The notes below the pieces were generated by a model. The model had not been told where the DNA came from, did no database searches, and worked only from the letters and a program-made list of their open reading frames with translations. Source: Pseudozobellia sp. WGM2 (GTDB lineage: Bacteria > Bacteroidota > Bacteroidia > Flavobacteriales > Flavobacteriaceae). From it: 64,000 nucleotides of DNA. The DNA lies in assembly GCF_017810075.1 (NCBI RefSeq), contig NZ_JADNYK010000005.1, positions 372,001-436,000 of the forward strand, written 5' to 3'. Each line of letters starts with the position of its first letter. Positions within the stretch are counted from its first letter, which is position 1. A program made the translations under genes and the position numbers. This document shows, piece by piece, positions 1 through 9,386 of the stretch.

Positions 1-1
1 G

Positions 2-910
2 AACAGCATCAAACTTTTATTGGGTATCGTGTATGTATACGCAGGGTTGTCAAAATTGAATTCTGATTGGCTAATCGAGGCTATGCCCCTTAAAATTTGG
101 TTGCCATCTAAATTTGATATTCCCCTTTTGGGCAATATGATGCATTTAGATTGGACACCTTATTTTTTTAGTTGGGTAGGAGCCCTTTATGATTTGACCA
201 TTCCCTTTTTTCTATTGAACAAAAGAACTCGGCCGTACGCCTTTGCAGCCGTTGTTATTTTTCACCTACTGACCAGGGTATTGTTCCCTATTGGAATGTT
301 TCCTTATATCATGATTGTATCCACCTTGATATTTTTTGATGCTTCCTTCCATCATAAATTATTGAAAAGATTGGATAAATGGTTCAAGGTAGGAATACAG
401 CGTTTTGATAACTCTCGTGTACTTGTGGATAAGAAAACAAGGAGATTTTCCTTCAAAACAGCTATTTTAGCGCTTTTTTTCTTGATACAGCTATGTCTCC
501 CCTTTCGTTATTTGGCCTACCCCGATGAATTGTTTTGGACGGAAGAAGGTTATCGGTTTTCTTGGCGAGTAATGTTGATAGAAAAATCGGGATACGCTCA
601 ATTCAAAGTAGTCGATACAGAATCGGGTAAATGGTTCTATGTAGATAATTCAGATTTCTTGACCACTTTTCAGGAAAAACAAATGGCTTTTCAACCGGAC
701 TTCATCTTGGAGTATGCCCATTTTCTGAAACAGAATTTTGAAAAAGACGGGCATAAAAAAGTGGCAGTTTATGTGGATAGTTACGTGAGTCTCAACGGTA
801 GATTAAGTACTCCGTATATCGATTCAAAAATCGACTTGACCCAAGAAAAAGAATCATTTCAACATAAAAATTGGATACTTCCTTTCAATGATGAGATTAC
901 AGGTTTATAG
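2..910 (+). CDS. HTTM-domain membrane protein (5' end outside window)
   Basis: The frame is open to the left edge, so the start lies outside the window. The visible 302 codons begin inside a hydrophobic segment and carry several membrane spans, with motifs such as YAGLSKL, then a more polar C-terminal domain from about residue 150. This fits the HTTM family (related to the membrane part of vitamin K-dependent gamma-carboxylase). The biochemical role of bacterial HTTM proteins is mostly unknown. The stop lies inside the next gene: the TonB-dependent receptor starts 23 bases before this gene ends, so the two are probably translationally coupled. In Bacteroidetes such HTTM genes are often found with imelysin-like lipoproteins and a FecA-like receptor, which suggests a role in iron acquisition. 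That role is inferred from context only. Confidence 0.75.
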   Translation, partial: NSIKLLLGIVYVYAGLSKLNSDWLIEAMPLKIWLPSKFDIPLLGNMMHLDWTPYFFSWVGALYDLTIPFFLLNKRTRPYAFAAVVIFHLLTRVLFPIGMFPYIMIVSTLIFFDASFHHKLLKRLDKWFKVGIQRFDNSRVLVDKKTRRFSFKTAILALFFLIQLCLPFRYLAYPDELFWTEEGYRFSWRVMLIEKSGYAQFKVVDTESGKWFYVDNSDFLTTFQEKQMAFQPDFILEYAHFLKQNFEKDGHKKVAVYVDSYVSLNGRLSTPYIDSKIDLTQEKESFQHKNWILPFNDEITGL

Positions 911-3362
911 CATTTTAGTATTGTTGCTCAGTCTATCTTCGGTCTGGGGTCAAGTATCCATTAAGGGAAAGGTAACAGGTTATGAAGATCGGCCCGTGGC
1001 AGATGCGGAAATATACCTCAAAGAAGCAAAACTAATAAGAACAACCGGTGCTGATGGAACTTTTGAGTTTAAGCACCTCTCTGGCGGAAAATTTACGGTA
1101 GTGGTTTTTGCTTTCGAGTATGAAGTCTTTGAAAAAGAACTTACTTTCGATACGCAATTTACACTCAATATTAAGCTGGAACCGCTACGGGCAGAAGAAC
1201 TTTCTGAGGTGGTTTTGACCCAGAGACGTGAGCGAATATTTGCCTTAAAACAATTGAAAAAAGTTGAGGGTACGGCAATCTACGCTGGTAAAAAAAGTGA
1301 GGTAATTCAATTGGATGGTATTACAGGTAATCTTGCTGCAAACAATGCTAGGCAGGTCTATGGTCAAGTCGTTGGCCTGAATATATATGATAATGGTGAT
1401 GCAGGGTTACAATTGAATATAGGGGGTAGGGGTCTCGACCCCAATCGAACCGCTAATTTCAATACGCGACAGAACGGTTATGATATAAGTGCAGATGTAT
1501 TGGGATATCCGGAGAGTTATTACACTCCCCCGGCAGAAGCTTTAGAAGAAATTCAGGTGGTTCGTGGGGCGGCTTCTTTGCAATACGGTACCCAATTCGG
1601 GGGCTTGATCAATTTTAAGTTTCGAAAACCGGATCCGAACAAGAAGATTGAACTGGTCACGAGACAAACTCTGGGTTCGAACAATCTTTTTACCAGTTTC
1701 AATAGTTTAGGGGGCACAGTTGGTAAATTCAGTTACTACACCTATTTTAATTACAAACAAGGCGATGGCTTTAGGCCGAATTCAGAGTTTGACAGTAAAA
1801 ATTATTTTGCCCGTTTGGGGTATGAATTTTCAGACCGCACCAAGGTAACTTTAGAAACTACATTTTTAAAATACTTGGCACATCAACCTGGGGGGCTTAC
1901 CGATGTGCAGTTTTTAGAAGACCCTAATTTTAGTAATCGTGAGCGTAACTGGTTTGAAGTCGATTGGAAGCTTTATTCACTCCGAATAGATCATGGGTTC
2001 AGCACTAAAACAGATTTCAGCTTCAACCTTTTTGGTCTAGATGCTTCACGAAAAGCGCTGGGCTTCAGAACTAATCGCGTTTCGCAACCCGATGACCTAG
2101 AAGAACCACGGGAATTATTGGTCGATAATTTTACCAATTGGGGGGCGGAAGCCCGAGTTTTGTCGAGGTATGATTTATTGGGAGAGGAATCAGCTTTACT
2201 TTTAGGTGCCAAATTTTACAAGACATATAATGACCAAAGGCAGGGTTCAGGTACGATGGCCTTTGATGCTGATTTTAGCTTTGCTGATGATGAATATCCT
2301 AATTATGAAAGGCAGTCTCAGTTTGATTTTCCTAATCTGAACCTGGCTTTTTTTGGCGAAAACGTGTTTAATCTCAACAAGAAAATAAGTATTACACCAG
2401 GTTTCAGACTAGAACATATAAAAACCGAAAGTGAAGGGTCGTACAGGTTTGTAAGTTTAGATTTGGCCGGTAATCCTTTGTTGAATGAAGAAATTCAAGA
2501 TAATAGAACCTTTGAGCGTACTTTTGTTCTTTTAGGTCTGGGTGCCACTTATGGCATAAACTCTGAAACCGAGTTGTACGCGAATATTTCGCAGAATTAC
2601 CGATCGGTAACCTTTAGCGATATTCGAGTTGTCAATCCCACTTTTCAAGTGGACCAGAATATAACTGATGAGGACGGCTATACCGCGGATATTGGTGTTC
2701 GGGGAAGGGTCAAAAATATATTATCTTTTGATGTGAGTGCTTTTGCATTGCACTATAATAATCGCTTGGGTGAAATTTTAAAAGCTGCCACTAGAGTGGA
2801 TGAAAATGGAAACGAAATAGAAACCGGAGGCTTGGTTCGATTCAGGGGAAATATTGGAAACGCTTTTATGTACGGTCTTGAAAGTTTCGCAGATTGGAGT
2901 ATGAAAGAAACTTTTCTTCCTGAAATGGAAAAAATACGCTTAAATTATTTTGTAAATCTGGCATTGACATCTTCTGAATATGTCTCAAGCGAGAGAAATA
3001 ATGTAGAGGGTAAAAAGGTAGAATTTATTCCAGAGGTTAATCTGAAAACCGGTTTGAACTTTGGCTATCATAATTTGCTAGGAAGTCTTCAGTACACTTA
3101 TTTTGGTCAACAATTCACCGATGCAACCAACGCGCCGCAAGATGTCAACGATAATCAAAGGGGTATTGAGGGGGCAATACCGGCCTATGATATTTTAGAC
3201 TTAGCTCTATCATACACTTATAAAAAATGGAAGTTAGAGGCAGGTATCAACAACGTCTTGAACAACAGCTACTTCACCAGAAGAGCCACAGGCTACCCTG
3301 GTCCCGGAATTATACCGGCCGATCCACGAACATTTTATACCACGCTACAGTTAAAATTGTGA
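888..3362 (+). CDS. TonB-dependent receptor, FecA-like
   Basis: An outer-membrane active transporter of 824 residues. A signal peptide ends near residue 22 (VWGQ). It is followed by a carboxypeptidase-regulatory-like beta-sandwich (about 23-105), a plug domain (about 120-250, with GGRGLDPNR and VVRGAASLQYGTQFGG) and a 22-strand-type barrel ending in the aromatic/hydrophobic C terminus TTLQLKL. The plug wording resembles FecA-type iron-chelate receptors. The ATG at 888 overlaps the upstream HTTM gene, and a second ATG follows immediately. The HTTM partner and the haem-binding-domain protein downstream support iron or haem-related cargo, but the substrate cannot be read from the sequence. Confidence 0.9.
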   Translation: MMRLQVYSILVLLLSLSSVWGQVSIKGKVTGYEDRPVADAEIYLKEAKLIRTTGADGTFEFKHLSGGKFTVVVFAFEYEVFEKELTFDTQFTLNIKLEPLRAEELSEVVLTQRRERIFALKQLKKVEGTAIYAGKKSEVIQLDGITGNLAANNARQVYGQVVGLNIYDNGDAGLQLNIGGRGLDPNRTANFNTRQNGYDISADVLGYPESYYTPPAEALEEIQVVRGAASLQYGTQFGGLINFKFRKPDPNKKIELVTRQTLGSNNLFTSFNSLGGTVGKFSYYTYFNYKQGDGFRPNSEFDSKNYFARLGYEFSDRTKVTLETTFLKYLAHQPGGLTDVQFLEDPNFSNRERNWFEVDWKLYSLRIDHGFSTKTDFSFNLFGLDASRKALGFRTNRVSQPDDLEEPRELLVDNFTNWGAEARVLSRYDLLGEESALLLGAKFYKTYNDQRQGSGTMAFDADFSFADDEYPNYERQSQFDFPNLNLAFFGENVFNLNKKISITPGFRLEHIKTESEGSYRFVSLDLAGNPLLNEEIQDNRTFERTFVLLGLGATYGINSETELYANISQNYRSVTFSDIRVVNPTFQVDQNITDEDGYTADIGVRGRVKNILSFDVSAFALHYNNRLGEILKAATRVDENGNEIETGGLVRFRGNIGNAFMYGLESFADWSMKETFLPEMEKIRLNYFVNLALTSSEYVSSERNNVEGKKVEFIPEVNLKTGLNFGYHNLLGSLQYTYFGQQFTDATNAPQDVNDNQRGIEGAIPAYDILDLALSYTYKKWKLEAGINNVLNNSYFTRRATGYPGPGIIPADPRTFYTTLQLKL

Positions 3363-3471
3363 TTGAAGTTTAATCTGTTAAAAGAAGTATTTTTTAGAGA
3401 AAATAAGTCGAAGTATAGTTATCAAAAAATGTTTTTCTACATTTAGTAACATTACTAAACTTCGTAAAACC

Positions 3472-3930
3472 ATGAAAAAATATAGAAAGGTTTTTATTCT
3501 CTTATTGATTGTTTTGATAGCCCTACAATTTTATCGTCCGGAAAGGAATAATTCCGAGGTAAGGGACGTAGCTTCTTTTGAAAAGGAAACCAAGCCTTCT
3601 TCTGAAGTTTTAACCATTCTTGAAAACACCTGTTACGATTGTCATAGTGATAAGACAACATATCCCTGGTATGCTAGTGTATCTCCTATTTCTTTATGGA
3701 TTTCGAATCATGTAGAAGAAGGTAATGAACACTTTAATGTCTCCGCTTGGGATTCTTATGATAAAAAGAAGAAAGCTCATAAGTTAGATGAACTTATCGA
3801 AGAGGTAGAGGAAGGTGAAATGCCATTGACCGAATATACATGGTTACACGGCGGCTCATTGACCGAAAATCAGAAAAGTGCAGTGATTGATTGGGCCCGA
3901 AAGGCTCATCTAACGTATACTGATAAATAG
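3472..3930 (+). CDS. Haem-binding domain protein (cytochrome c-like CxxCH)
   Basis: A 152-residue protein with an N-terminal membrane anchor or uncleaved signal (residues 6-20) and then a small soluble domain. A single CYDCH motif at residues 54-58 is the classic covalent haem c attachment site, followed by TTYPWYASVSPISLW, typical of the Bacteroidetes haem-binding domain family (Haem_bd). It is probably periplasmic, facing out from the inner membrane. It lies 109 bases after the TonB-dependent receptor on the same strand. It could be an electron-transfer partner, for example in iron reduction. It could equally be an unrelated stand-alone gene, because the gap is long enough for its own promoter. 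Confidence 0.85.
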   Translation: MKKYRKVFILLLIVLIALQFYRPERNNSEVRDVASFEKETKPSSEVLTILENTCYDCHSDKTTYPWYASVSPISLWISNHVEEGNEHFNVSAWDSYDKKKKAHKLDELIEEVEEGEMPLTEYTWLHGGSLTENQKSAVIDWARKAHLTYTDK

Positions 3931-4060
3931 CTTCTTGCCATATTATAATACTATACTTATTTTCATAGGAGTAGTGGCCATGCAAGATGGGTTTTCGAAA
4001 GCTTTTCTTGTTAGGCTTAAAGCTGTCTTCGATACAAGTCAAATTACCAATTAAATTCAC

Positions 4061-4068
4061 TACATTTG
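4061..4068 (+). promoter_or_regulatory. Probable -7 box of guaB promoter
   Basis: TACATTTG matches the Bacteroidetes sigma-ABfr -7 consensus TAnnTTTG. It lies 24 bases before the chosen guaB start, giving a short leader. No clear TTG -33 box was found at the usual spacing. Confidence 0.45.
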
Positions 4069-4092
4069 CACGCAATTAAATCCTTAATTGCT

Positions 4093-5565
4093 ATGCAAGC
4101 CCACCTTAACAAAATACTCGGAGAAGGTCTTACTTATGACGATGTACTGCTAGTACCTTCCTATTCCGAAGTGCTTCCTAGAGAAGTGAACATTCAAACA
4201 AAATTTACTCGTAACATCACCATCAATGTACCAGTTGTATCGGCTGCTATGGATACGGTTACGGAATCAAGAATGGCCATCGCCATTGCCCAAGAAGGGG
4301 GTATCGGGGTGTTGCATAAGAATATGACTATCGACCAGCAAGCCGTGAAAGTACGCAAGGTGAAGCGAGCGGAGAGTGGTATGATTATGGATCCGGTTAC
4401 TTTGCCCTTAGACAGTAAGGTCAAAGATGCGAAGGCTAGCATGAAAGAATTTAGTATAGGGGGTATTCCTATCGTCGATGATCAGGGCAAACTTTTGGGT
4501 ATTGTAACCAATCGTGATCTGCGGTTTGAAAAAAACAATGAAAGGCCTATTTCCGAAGTTATGACCTCTGAGAACTTGGTTACTGTAGGTGAAGGAACTT
4601 CCTTGGAGCAAGCTGAAGATATTCTTCAAGAGAATAAGATTGAAAAGCTTCCTGTCGTGGATAAGGATTATACGTTGGTCGGACTCATAACTTTTAGGGA
4701 TATTACGAAGTTGACCCTAAAGCCAAGTGCCAATAAAGATCAATACGGCCGATTACGTGTCGCCGCTGCTATTGGGGTAACGCCCGATGCCGTCGATAGG
4801 GCAGAAGCCTTGGTTGAAGCTGGGGTAGATGCAGTTGTTATCGATACTGCACATGGCCATACTAGGGGGGTTGTCAACGTACTGAAAGAAGTAAAGAAAA
4901 AATTCCCTGATCTTGAAGTTATAGTAGGGAATATTGCGACGGCCGAGGCCGCCAAATATTTGGTCGAGGCAGGCGCTGATGCTGTTAAAGTAGGTATAGG
5001 GCCTGGTTCAATCTGTACAACCAGAGTAGTTGCCGGTGTTGGGTTTCCACAATTTTCAGCTGTTCTTGAAGTCGCTTCGGCCATAAAAGGAACAGGAGTT
5101 CCTGTAATTGCAGACGGTGGTATTAGATATACAGGTGATATCCCTAAAGCGATTGCTGCAGGTGCAGATACGGTCATGTTAGGATCACTTCTGGCAGGTA
5201 CCAAAGAATCTCCCGGGGAAACGATTATTTATGAAGGCCGAAAATTCAAGTCGTATCGTGGCATGGGATCAGTTGAAGCTATGAAAGAGGGCAGCAAGGA
5301 TCGTTACTTTCAAGATGTGGAAGACGATATCAAAAAACTGGTGCCTGAAGGCATTGTGGGTCGTGTACCGTATAAAGGTGAACTTTATGAAAGTATTCAC
5401 CAGTTTATAGGTGGATTACGTGCCGGAATGGGTTATTGTGGAGCGAAAGATATTGAAGACTTAAAAGAAAAAGGAAAGTTCGTTAAGATTACTTCAAGCG
5501 GTATTGCTGAAAGTCACCCACATGATGTTACCATCACCAAAGAGTCGCCAAATTATAGTAGGTAG
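4093..5565 (+). CDS. guaB: IMP dehydrogenase
   Basis: Catalyses the NAD-dependent oxidation of IMP to XMP, the committed step of guanine nucleotide synthesis, in the cytoplasm. The protein is 490 residues. A (beta/alpha)8 barrel is interrupted by two CBS domains (about 95-205). The catalytic loop [11 protein letters not shown] puts the active-site cysteine at 308, and the C-terminal flap includes [10 protein letters not shown]. The ATG at 4093 ([20 protein letters not shown]) is preferred. A TTG nine codons upstream would place the -7 box inside the coding region. The length is normal for bacterial IMPDH. It is monocistronic as far as can be seen. Confidence 0.97.
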   Translation: MQAHLNKILGEGLTYDDVLLVPSYSEVLPREVNIQTKFTRNITINVPVVSAAMDTVTESRMAIAIAQEGGIGVLHKNMTIDQQAVKVRKVKRAESGMIMDPVTLPLDSKVKDAKASMKEFSIGGIPIVDDQGKLLGIVTNRDLRFEKNNERPISEVMTSENLVTVGEGTSLEQAEDILQENKIEKLPVVDKDYTLVGLITFRDITKLTLKPSANKDQYGRLRVAAAIGVTPDAVDRAEALVEAGVDAVVIDTAHGHTRGVVNVLKEVKKKFPDLEVIVGNIATAEAAKYLVEAGADAVKVGIGPGSICTTRVVAGVGFPQFSAVLEVASAIKGTGVPVIADGGIRYTGDIPKAIAAGADTVMLGSLLAGTKESPGETIIYEGRKFKSYRGMGSVEAMKEGSKDRYFQDVEDDIKKLVPEGIVGRVPYKGELYESIHQFIGGLRAGMGYCGAKDIEDLKEKGKFVKITSSGIAESHPHDVTITKESPNYSR

Positions 5566-5606
5566 ATTTTAACGCAACCTAATTATCGAACTTACATCTA
5601 AATAAT

Positions 5607-5612
5607 AAAGGA
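5607..5612 (+). promoter_or_regulatory. Shine-Dalgarno-like site
   Basis: A purine-rich AAGGAG-type stretch lies 5-10 bases before the ATG at 5618. It is noted because most genes in this window lack a recognisable Shine-Dalgarno sequence, as is common in Bacteroidetes. Confidence 0.4.
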
Positions 5613-5617
5613 GTATT

Positions 5618-6046
5618 ATGAAAAAGCTGAATACTGTTATTTTCTCATTGCTTCTTCTTGTTGTTTCGTGTTCGGATAATGACGATGAAGTGGACTTGGA
5701 AAATCCGGAATTAAAGGGCACATGGCTTTTGGTCGAGCGAAGGCCTGGCGATGGAAGTAGTCGTGGTTTTGAAAAGGTAGATAGTGAAAAACAAATTAAG
5801 TTTTTTGAGGATGGTACTTTCAAGTCAAATGGAAATTTATGTTATAATGACACTTCTACAGAAGAGAATACTACGGGGGCTTATGTAATTAACGATACTA
5901 TAAGAACACAGTCTACTCTTGATGGCTACTTAGTGTTTAAAGATTGTGAATTTGAAAATCGTGTGGTATACCTCCACATTGAGAAAAGTTCATTGATATT
6001 GGCATATAACGGTGAGGGTAGTGCCCAGATATATCGGAAAAATTAG
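5618..6046 (+). CDS. Lipocalin-like lipoprotein
   Basis: A 142-residue predicted lipoprotein with a hydrophobic signal and a lipobox ending LVVSC (Cys18). An acidic linker (DNDDEVDLE) follows. In Bacteroidetes acidic residues after the lipid cysteine are linked to surface export, so an outer-face location is possible. The rest (LKGTWLLVER near residue 33, then alternating strands) resembles the small lipocalin-like domain common in Flavobacteria. Ligand and function are unknown. It lies 52 bases after guaB with its own Shine-Dalgarno-like site and converges on the thioredoxin-like gene, leaving only 5 bases between stop codons. Confidence 0.75.
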   Translation: MKKLNTVIFSLLLLVVSCSDNDDEVDLENPELKGTWLLVERRPGDGSSRGFEKVDSEKQIKFFEDGTFKSNGNLCYNDTSTEENTTGAYVINDTIRTQSTLDGYLVFKDCEFENRVVYLHIEKSSLILAYNGEGSAQIYRKN

Positions 6047-6051
6047 TTATA

Positions 6052-6588
6052 CTATTTCCCCTTTCCTGAGTAGGCTTCCCAATCCTTATCCTTGTAAATA
6101 TTATCACCGAAATATCGTGCAATATTCAGAAAAGGTTTTGGTTTTTGATATCCGGGTACGGGTGAAAGCATATTCATTTGCTCATCTAAAAATATAGTGG
6201 TCGGGTAGCTTAACCTGCCTTGCAAAAGAGCGGCGGCCAATTCGTGATAGCCTTTTCTGCCCGAAGGCACGAATTTATAGGTCTTTCCCTTGAACTCAAT
6301 GGGTTCTTTGCCTTCGCCATCTAATTTTACCATATAGAAGTTGTCGGTCATATACGCCGCTACTTCAGAGTTTTGAAAGGTATCCTTATCCATTTTTTTG
6401 CACCAGCCACACCAGTCGGTGTAAACATCAACAAAAATTTTCTTCGGATTTTCTTCTGTAGTGGCCAACTCGGTAGCCTCATCCCAGCTTAACCATTCAA
6501 CTTCTTGAGCATTGGCAACACATATAATGCTAAGAAATAAAATTAATGTTAAGGCGCTGTGAGATAGGGTAGTTATAGATGTCTTCAT
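6052..6588 (-). CDS. Thioredoxin-family protein, exported
   Basis: The chosen start at 6588 gives 178 residues and a clean signal peptide ending in CVANAQ. The longer frame from 6705 runs through lysA and a hairpin and has no signal sequence at its N terminus. The mature part has a thioredoxin fold with YTDWCGWCKKMD, a CGWC active site as in the thioredoxin_7/DUF255-like group, so a periplasmic disulfide reductase or isomerase is likely. The cis-proline region is near SYPTTIFLDE. The gene follows lysA on the same strand, but a strong hairpin separates them, so it may not be co-transcribed. The hairpin ends just 6 bases before the start codon. Confidence 0.85.
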   Translation of the reverse strand: MKTSITTLSHSALTLILFLSIICVANAQEVEWLSWDEATELATTEENPKKIFVDVYTDWCGWCKKMDKDTFQNSEVAAYMTDNFYMVKLDGEGKEPIEFKGKTYKFVPSGRKGYHELAAALLQGRLSYPTTIFLDEQMNMLSPVPGYQKPKPFLNIARYFGDNIYKDKDWEAYSGKGK

Positions 6589-6594
6589 CATATT

Positions 6595-6640
6595 CGTTAG
6601 CTTTGGTACCATTGGACCAACAATTATACCAAAGCTAACG
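6595..6640 (-). terminator. Strong hairpin between lysA and the thioredoxin gene
   Basis: Perfect 14-base arms at 6595-6608 and 6627-6640, with a further 4-bp ATTG/CAAT inner stem around a 6-base loop. It may end lysA transcription or act in the leader of the thioredoxin-like gene. No clear U tract follows on the minus strand, so the terminator role is uncertain. Confidence 0.5.
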
Positions 6641-6655
6641 AAAAATAATAGCTTT

Positions 6656-7897
6656 TTATTTTGCAGTTGCCTTTTCCTTTTTAGGTGCGAAAAGGTCTTT
6701 AACATCTACCTGGTGTTTGATGAGGTCGTCAAATGACTCTCGCTCACGTATCAGAATCGCTTTTCCTTCGTGCCAAAGTACTTCAGGTGGTCTAAATCTA
6801 GAATTGTAATTGCTGGCCATAGTGAAGCAATAGGCGCCCGCATTTTTAAAACAAAGAATATCTCCTTCAGAAATCTCATTGATCCTTCGATTGCTGGCAA
6901 AAGTATCGGTTTCACATATATAACCGACTACGGAATAATAGCGTTCTCTACCCTGCGGATTTGAAATATTTACAATTCGGTGTGATGACCCGTAAAACAT
7001 AGGTCTTATCATATGGTTGAATCCAGAGTCGATACTGGCAAAGACCGTTGAGGTGGTTTGTTTTACAACGTTAACCTTTGCTAAAAAATTACCGGCTTCA
7101 CTGACCAAAAACTTACCGGGTTCGAAAGCCAGTGTCAGTTCTCTACCGTATTCTTTACAAAATTCGTTGAATCGAGAACCTAATTTTTTACCTAGCTCTT
7201 CGACATTGGTTTCTATATCACCATCTTTATAAGGTACTTTAAAACCGCTACCGAAATCGATGAATTCAAGATCTTTGAAGTTCTTAGCGGTTTCAAATAG
7301 TATTTCAGATGCATATAGAAATACATCGATATCTAAGATGTCGCTACCAGTATGCATATGTATACCGTTAATGTTCATTTTGGTAACATCAACTATGCGC
7401 AGTAAGTGTGGAATTTGATGAATACTGATTCCGAATTTAGAGTCGATATGACCTACGGATATCTTTGAGTTTCCTCCAGCCATTACGTGCGGATTAATGC
7501 GAATGCATACCGGAATATCAGGGTGCTTACTACCAAATTGTTCTAAGATAGAAAGATTGTCGATGTTTATTCGAACCCCCAGTTTAGAAGCTTCTTCAAT
7601 TTCTTCCAACGATACCCCATTAGGGGTAAAAATTATAGATTCGGGCTTGAAACCGGCCAGAAGACCTAATTGAACCTCTTGTATAGAAACGGTATCTAGA
7701 CCGCTGCCTAAGCTGTTCATCAATTTAAGTATCGCAATATTCGAAAGCGCCTTCGCGGCGTAGTTCAGTTTCAATTTCTTTACTGTGCTAAAAGCGTCGG
7801 TAAGACGTTGAAATTGAGAAATTATCTTTTCCGAATCATATACATAAACCGGATCTCCATAAGTTTTTGCTATCTTGAGCAAATCGGCATTGTTCAT
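6656..7897 (-). CDS. lysA: Diaminopimelate decarboxylase
   Basis: A PLP enzyme that decarboxylates meso-diaminopimelate to L-lysine, the last step of lysine synthesis, in the cytoplasm. It has 413 residues and a fold-type III layout. The N-terminal alanine-racemase-like barrel carries the PLP lysine in NYAAKA (Lys49), followed by HMHTGSDI, a glycine-rich FGSGFKVPY and FEPGKFLV. The C-terminal beta domain has CETDTFASNR, which supplies the active-site cysteine from the partner subunit, and AGAYCFTMASNYN. Specificity for diaminopimelate over ornithine or carboxynorspermidine is inferred from overall similarity. A good promoter lies just upstream. Confidence 0.93.
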   Translation of the reverse strand: MNNADLLKIAKTYGDPVYVYDSEKIISQFQRLTDAFSTVKKLKLNYAAKALSNIAILKLMNSLGSGLDTVSIQEVQLGLLAGFKPESIIFTPNGVSLEEIEEASKLGVRINIDNLSILEQFGSKHPDIPVCIRINPHVMAGGNSKISVGHIDSKFGISIHQIPHLLRIVDVTKMNINGIHMHTGSDILDIDVFLYASEILFETAKNFKDLEFIDFGSGFKVPYKDGDIETNVEELGKKLGSRFNEFCKEYGRELTLAFEPGKFLVSEAGNFLAKVNVVKQTTSTVFASIDSGFNHMIRPMFYGSSHRIVNISNPQGRERYYSVVGYICETDTFASNRRINEISEGDILCFKNAGAYCFTMASNYNSRFRPPEVLWHEGKAILIRERESFDDLIKHQVDVKDLFAPKKEKATAK

Positions 7898-7916
7898 AGT
7901 ACTTAGCAGTTTTAGG

Positions 7917-7947
7917 CAAAATTAAACTCTTCTAGTGATATGGGCAA
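7917..7947 (-). promoter_or_regulatory. Probable lysA promoter
   Basis: On the minus strand TAATTTTG (7917-7924) matches the TAnnTTTG -7 box. A TTG lies 20 bases upstream (about 7945-7947), at the expected -33 spacing for the Bacteroidetes primary sigma factor. The lysA ATG is 20 bases downstream of the -7 box. Confidence 0.55.
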
Positions 7948-8066
7948 GAAATCAGGCTTAGAGTTTAAAAATAAAACAAAATGTTATATTTAAAACATTT
8001 AAGGATTTGAATTAACATTTGCCAAAGATTTTTTTCAGTTGTATTTTTAGACGAAAATTTGATCTG

Positions 8067-8705
8067 ATGAAACTGCCATTTTTTCCATTGCAATCTATCT
8101 TCTTCCCCGGTGAAACCGTGCCCCTGCATATTTTTGAGGAACGTTATAAAGAATTGATCAAAGATTGTCGTAAGGAAGCTATCACCTTTGGTATTCCTGT
8201 TTACATCCATAATAATATGGTTTATGGTACAGAGGTGCAGCTGGTCGAAATCGTAAATACTTATGAGAGTGGTGAAATGGACGTTACCTGTGTGGCCCGA
8301 CAAGTTTTTCGCATTCTCAGTTTCAACAATCGAATAGATGACAAGTTGTATGCTGGGGGGGAAGTTCAGTTTTTAGATAATCAAAATGATGCCGAACCGC
8401 AATTAAAGCAAGAAGTACTCGATAGGTTACATGAACTTTATGAACTGATGGATGTACCTTTTTCGCCGTTACCGGTTGAAAAGTTCAATAGTTTCGTGTT
8501 AGTTCATAAAATGGGTCTGTCATTCGAGCAAGAATATCAGTTGTTACAAATGGCGAAAGAAAGTGAACGCTTGGCATTTATTAAAACCCATCTCATAAGT
8601 ACTATAGGTGTTCTTTCGGAGGTCGACCGAACCAAAAAAACTATTGATATGAACGGTGACTTTAGAAATTTCGACCCTTTGGATTTCAAGGATTTTGAAA
8701 TCTGA
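8067..8705 (+). CDS. LON substrate-binding-domain protein
   Basis: A 212-residue stand-alone version of the N-terminal (substrate-recognition) domain of Lon protease, without the AAA+ or protease parts. The N terminus LPFFPLQSIFFPGETVPLHIFEERYKEL is interrupted by nothing else and is diagnostic for the family. The second half is helical. The start at 8067 (MKLPFFPL) is preferred to an upstream start 16 codons earlier, which adds residues outside the family. Such proteins are common in Bacteroidetes and are often called peptidase S16. Their function is not established, and a role as an adaptor is only a guess. Confidence 0.85.
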   Translation: MKLPFFPLQSIFFPGETVPLHIFEERYKELIKDCRKEAITFGIPVYIHNNMVYGTEVQLVEIVNTYESGEMDVTCVARQVFRILSFNNRIDDKLYAGGEVQFLDNQNDAEPQLKQEVLDRLHELYELMDVPFSPLPVEKFNSFVLVHKMGLSFEQEYQLLQMAKESERLAFIKTHLISTIGVLSEVDRTKKTIDMNGDFRNFDPLDFKDFEI

Positions 8706-9386
8706 GACCTATAGAATTAACTTTCTAACTTTACTAATACGTCACTACAATCTGAAAAATATATTCTTGCCCATTCTTTATAAGATTTAAAGAGTCTCAA
8801 GGTCAATCATGGTAATAATTTTCTTCCCACCTTGGTACATATTATTCTTTGAAATTATTTATGGTAGTTGTATAGGGTCCTGAAGTGGTTATCGCAACTA
8901 GTCTAGTATATTAATTGGCATTACAGGTACAAGTGAGTGTGAAGAGTTCTTTTTTCTATTTGCAAACTGCAACATAATTCAAGAGTACTGCTCCTTTCTC
9001 TTCAATATTTACAATACCATTCTTTCCGAACACTAACTTTTTCTCTACCATTTATAGTGATTTGATTCTTTGATGCTTAGATCAACATAACTTCATCTAT
9101 GAGATGTGTTACTTCATCAAGAAAATATTTTGCCGGGACTTCAAGTATGATGTATTCTTTCATATTGAGCAATCCATTTCAAAAACGGTTATTATAAAAT
9201 TGAATTTCATACCAGTTTCCCTTAGGATAGGTGAGTTGTGACGATGTGTTCAGTGAGGATATTTTAAAGTCTCTTTGACATAGGACCTTTTACCTCCATA
9301 TTTTTTTTGAATTTGCAGCTTCTAAATTGGAAAATCAACCAGCAGTTACCTATTTTTGCTGCTGAACCTAAAATATACCCTTACAT
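8706..9386. other. Gene-free stretch, possible decayed gene on minus strand
   Basis: No open frame above 60 codons is present in 681 bases. On the minus strand there are several short protein-like fragments broken by stops, for example MKEYIILEVPAKYFLDEV near 9160-9077 and a piece with FGKNGIVNIEEKGAVLLNY near 9050-8960. The base composition is like that of neighbouring genes rather than a pure AT spacer. This suggests an old pseudogene but does not prove it. Confidence 0.3.

Noticed and set aside
3794-4075. 93-codon minus-strand frame
   Set aside because: Antisense to the haem-binding gene and the guaB promoter, no recognisable features.
4066-4092. Upstream TTG start for guaB
   Set aside because: It would overlap the -7 box, and the residues before MQAHLNKI do not belong to the family.
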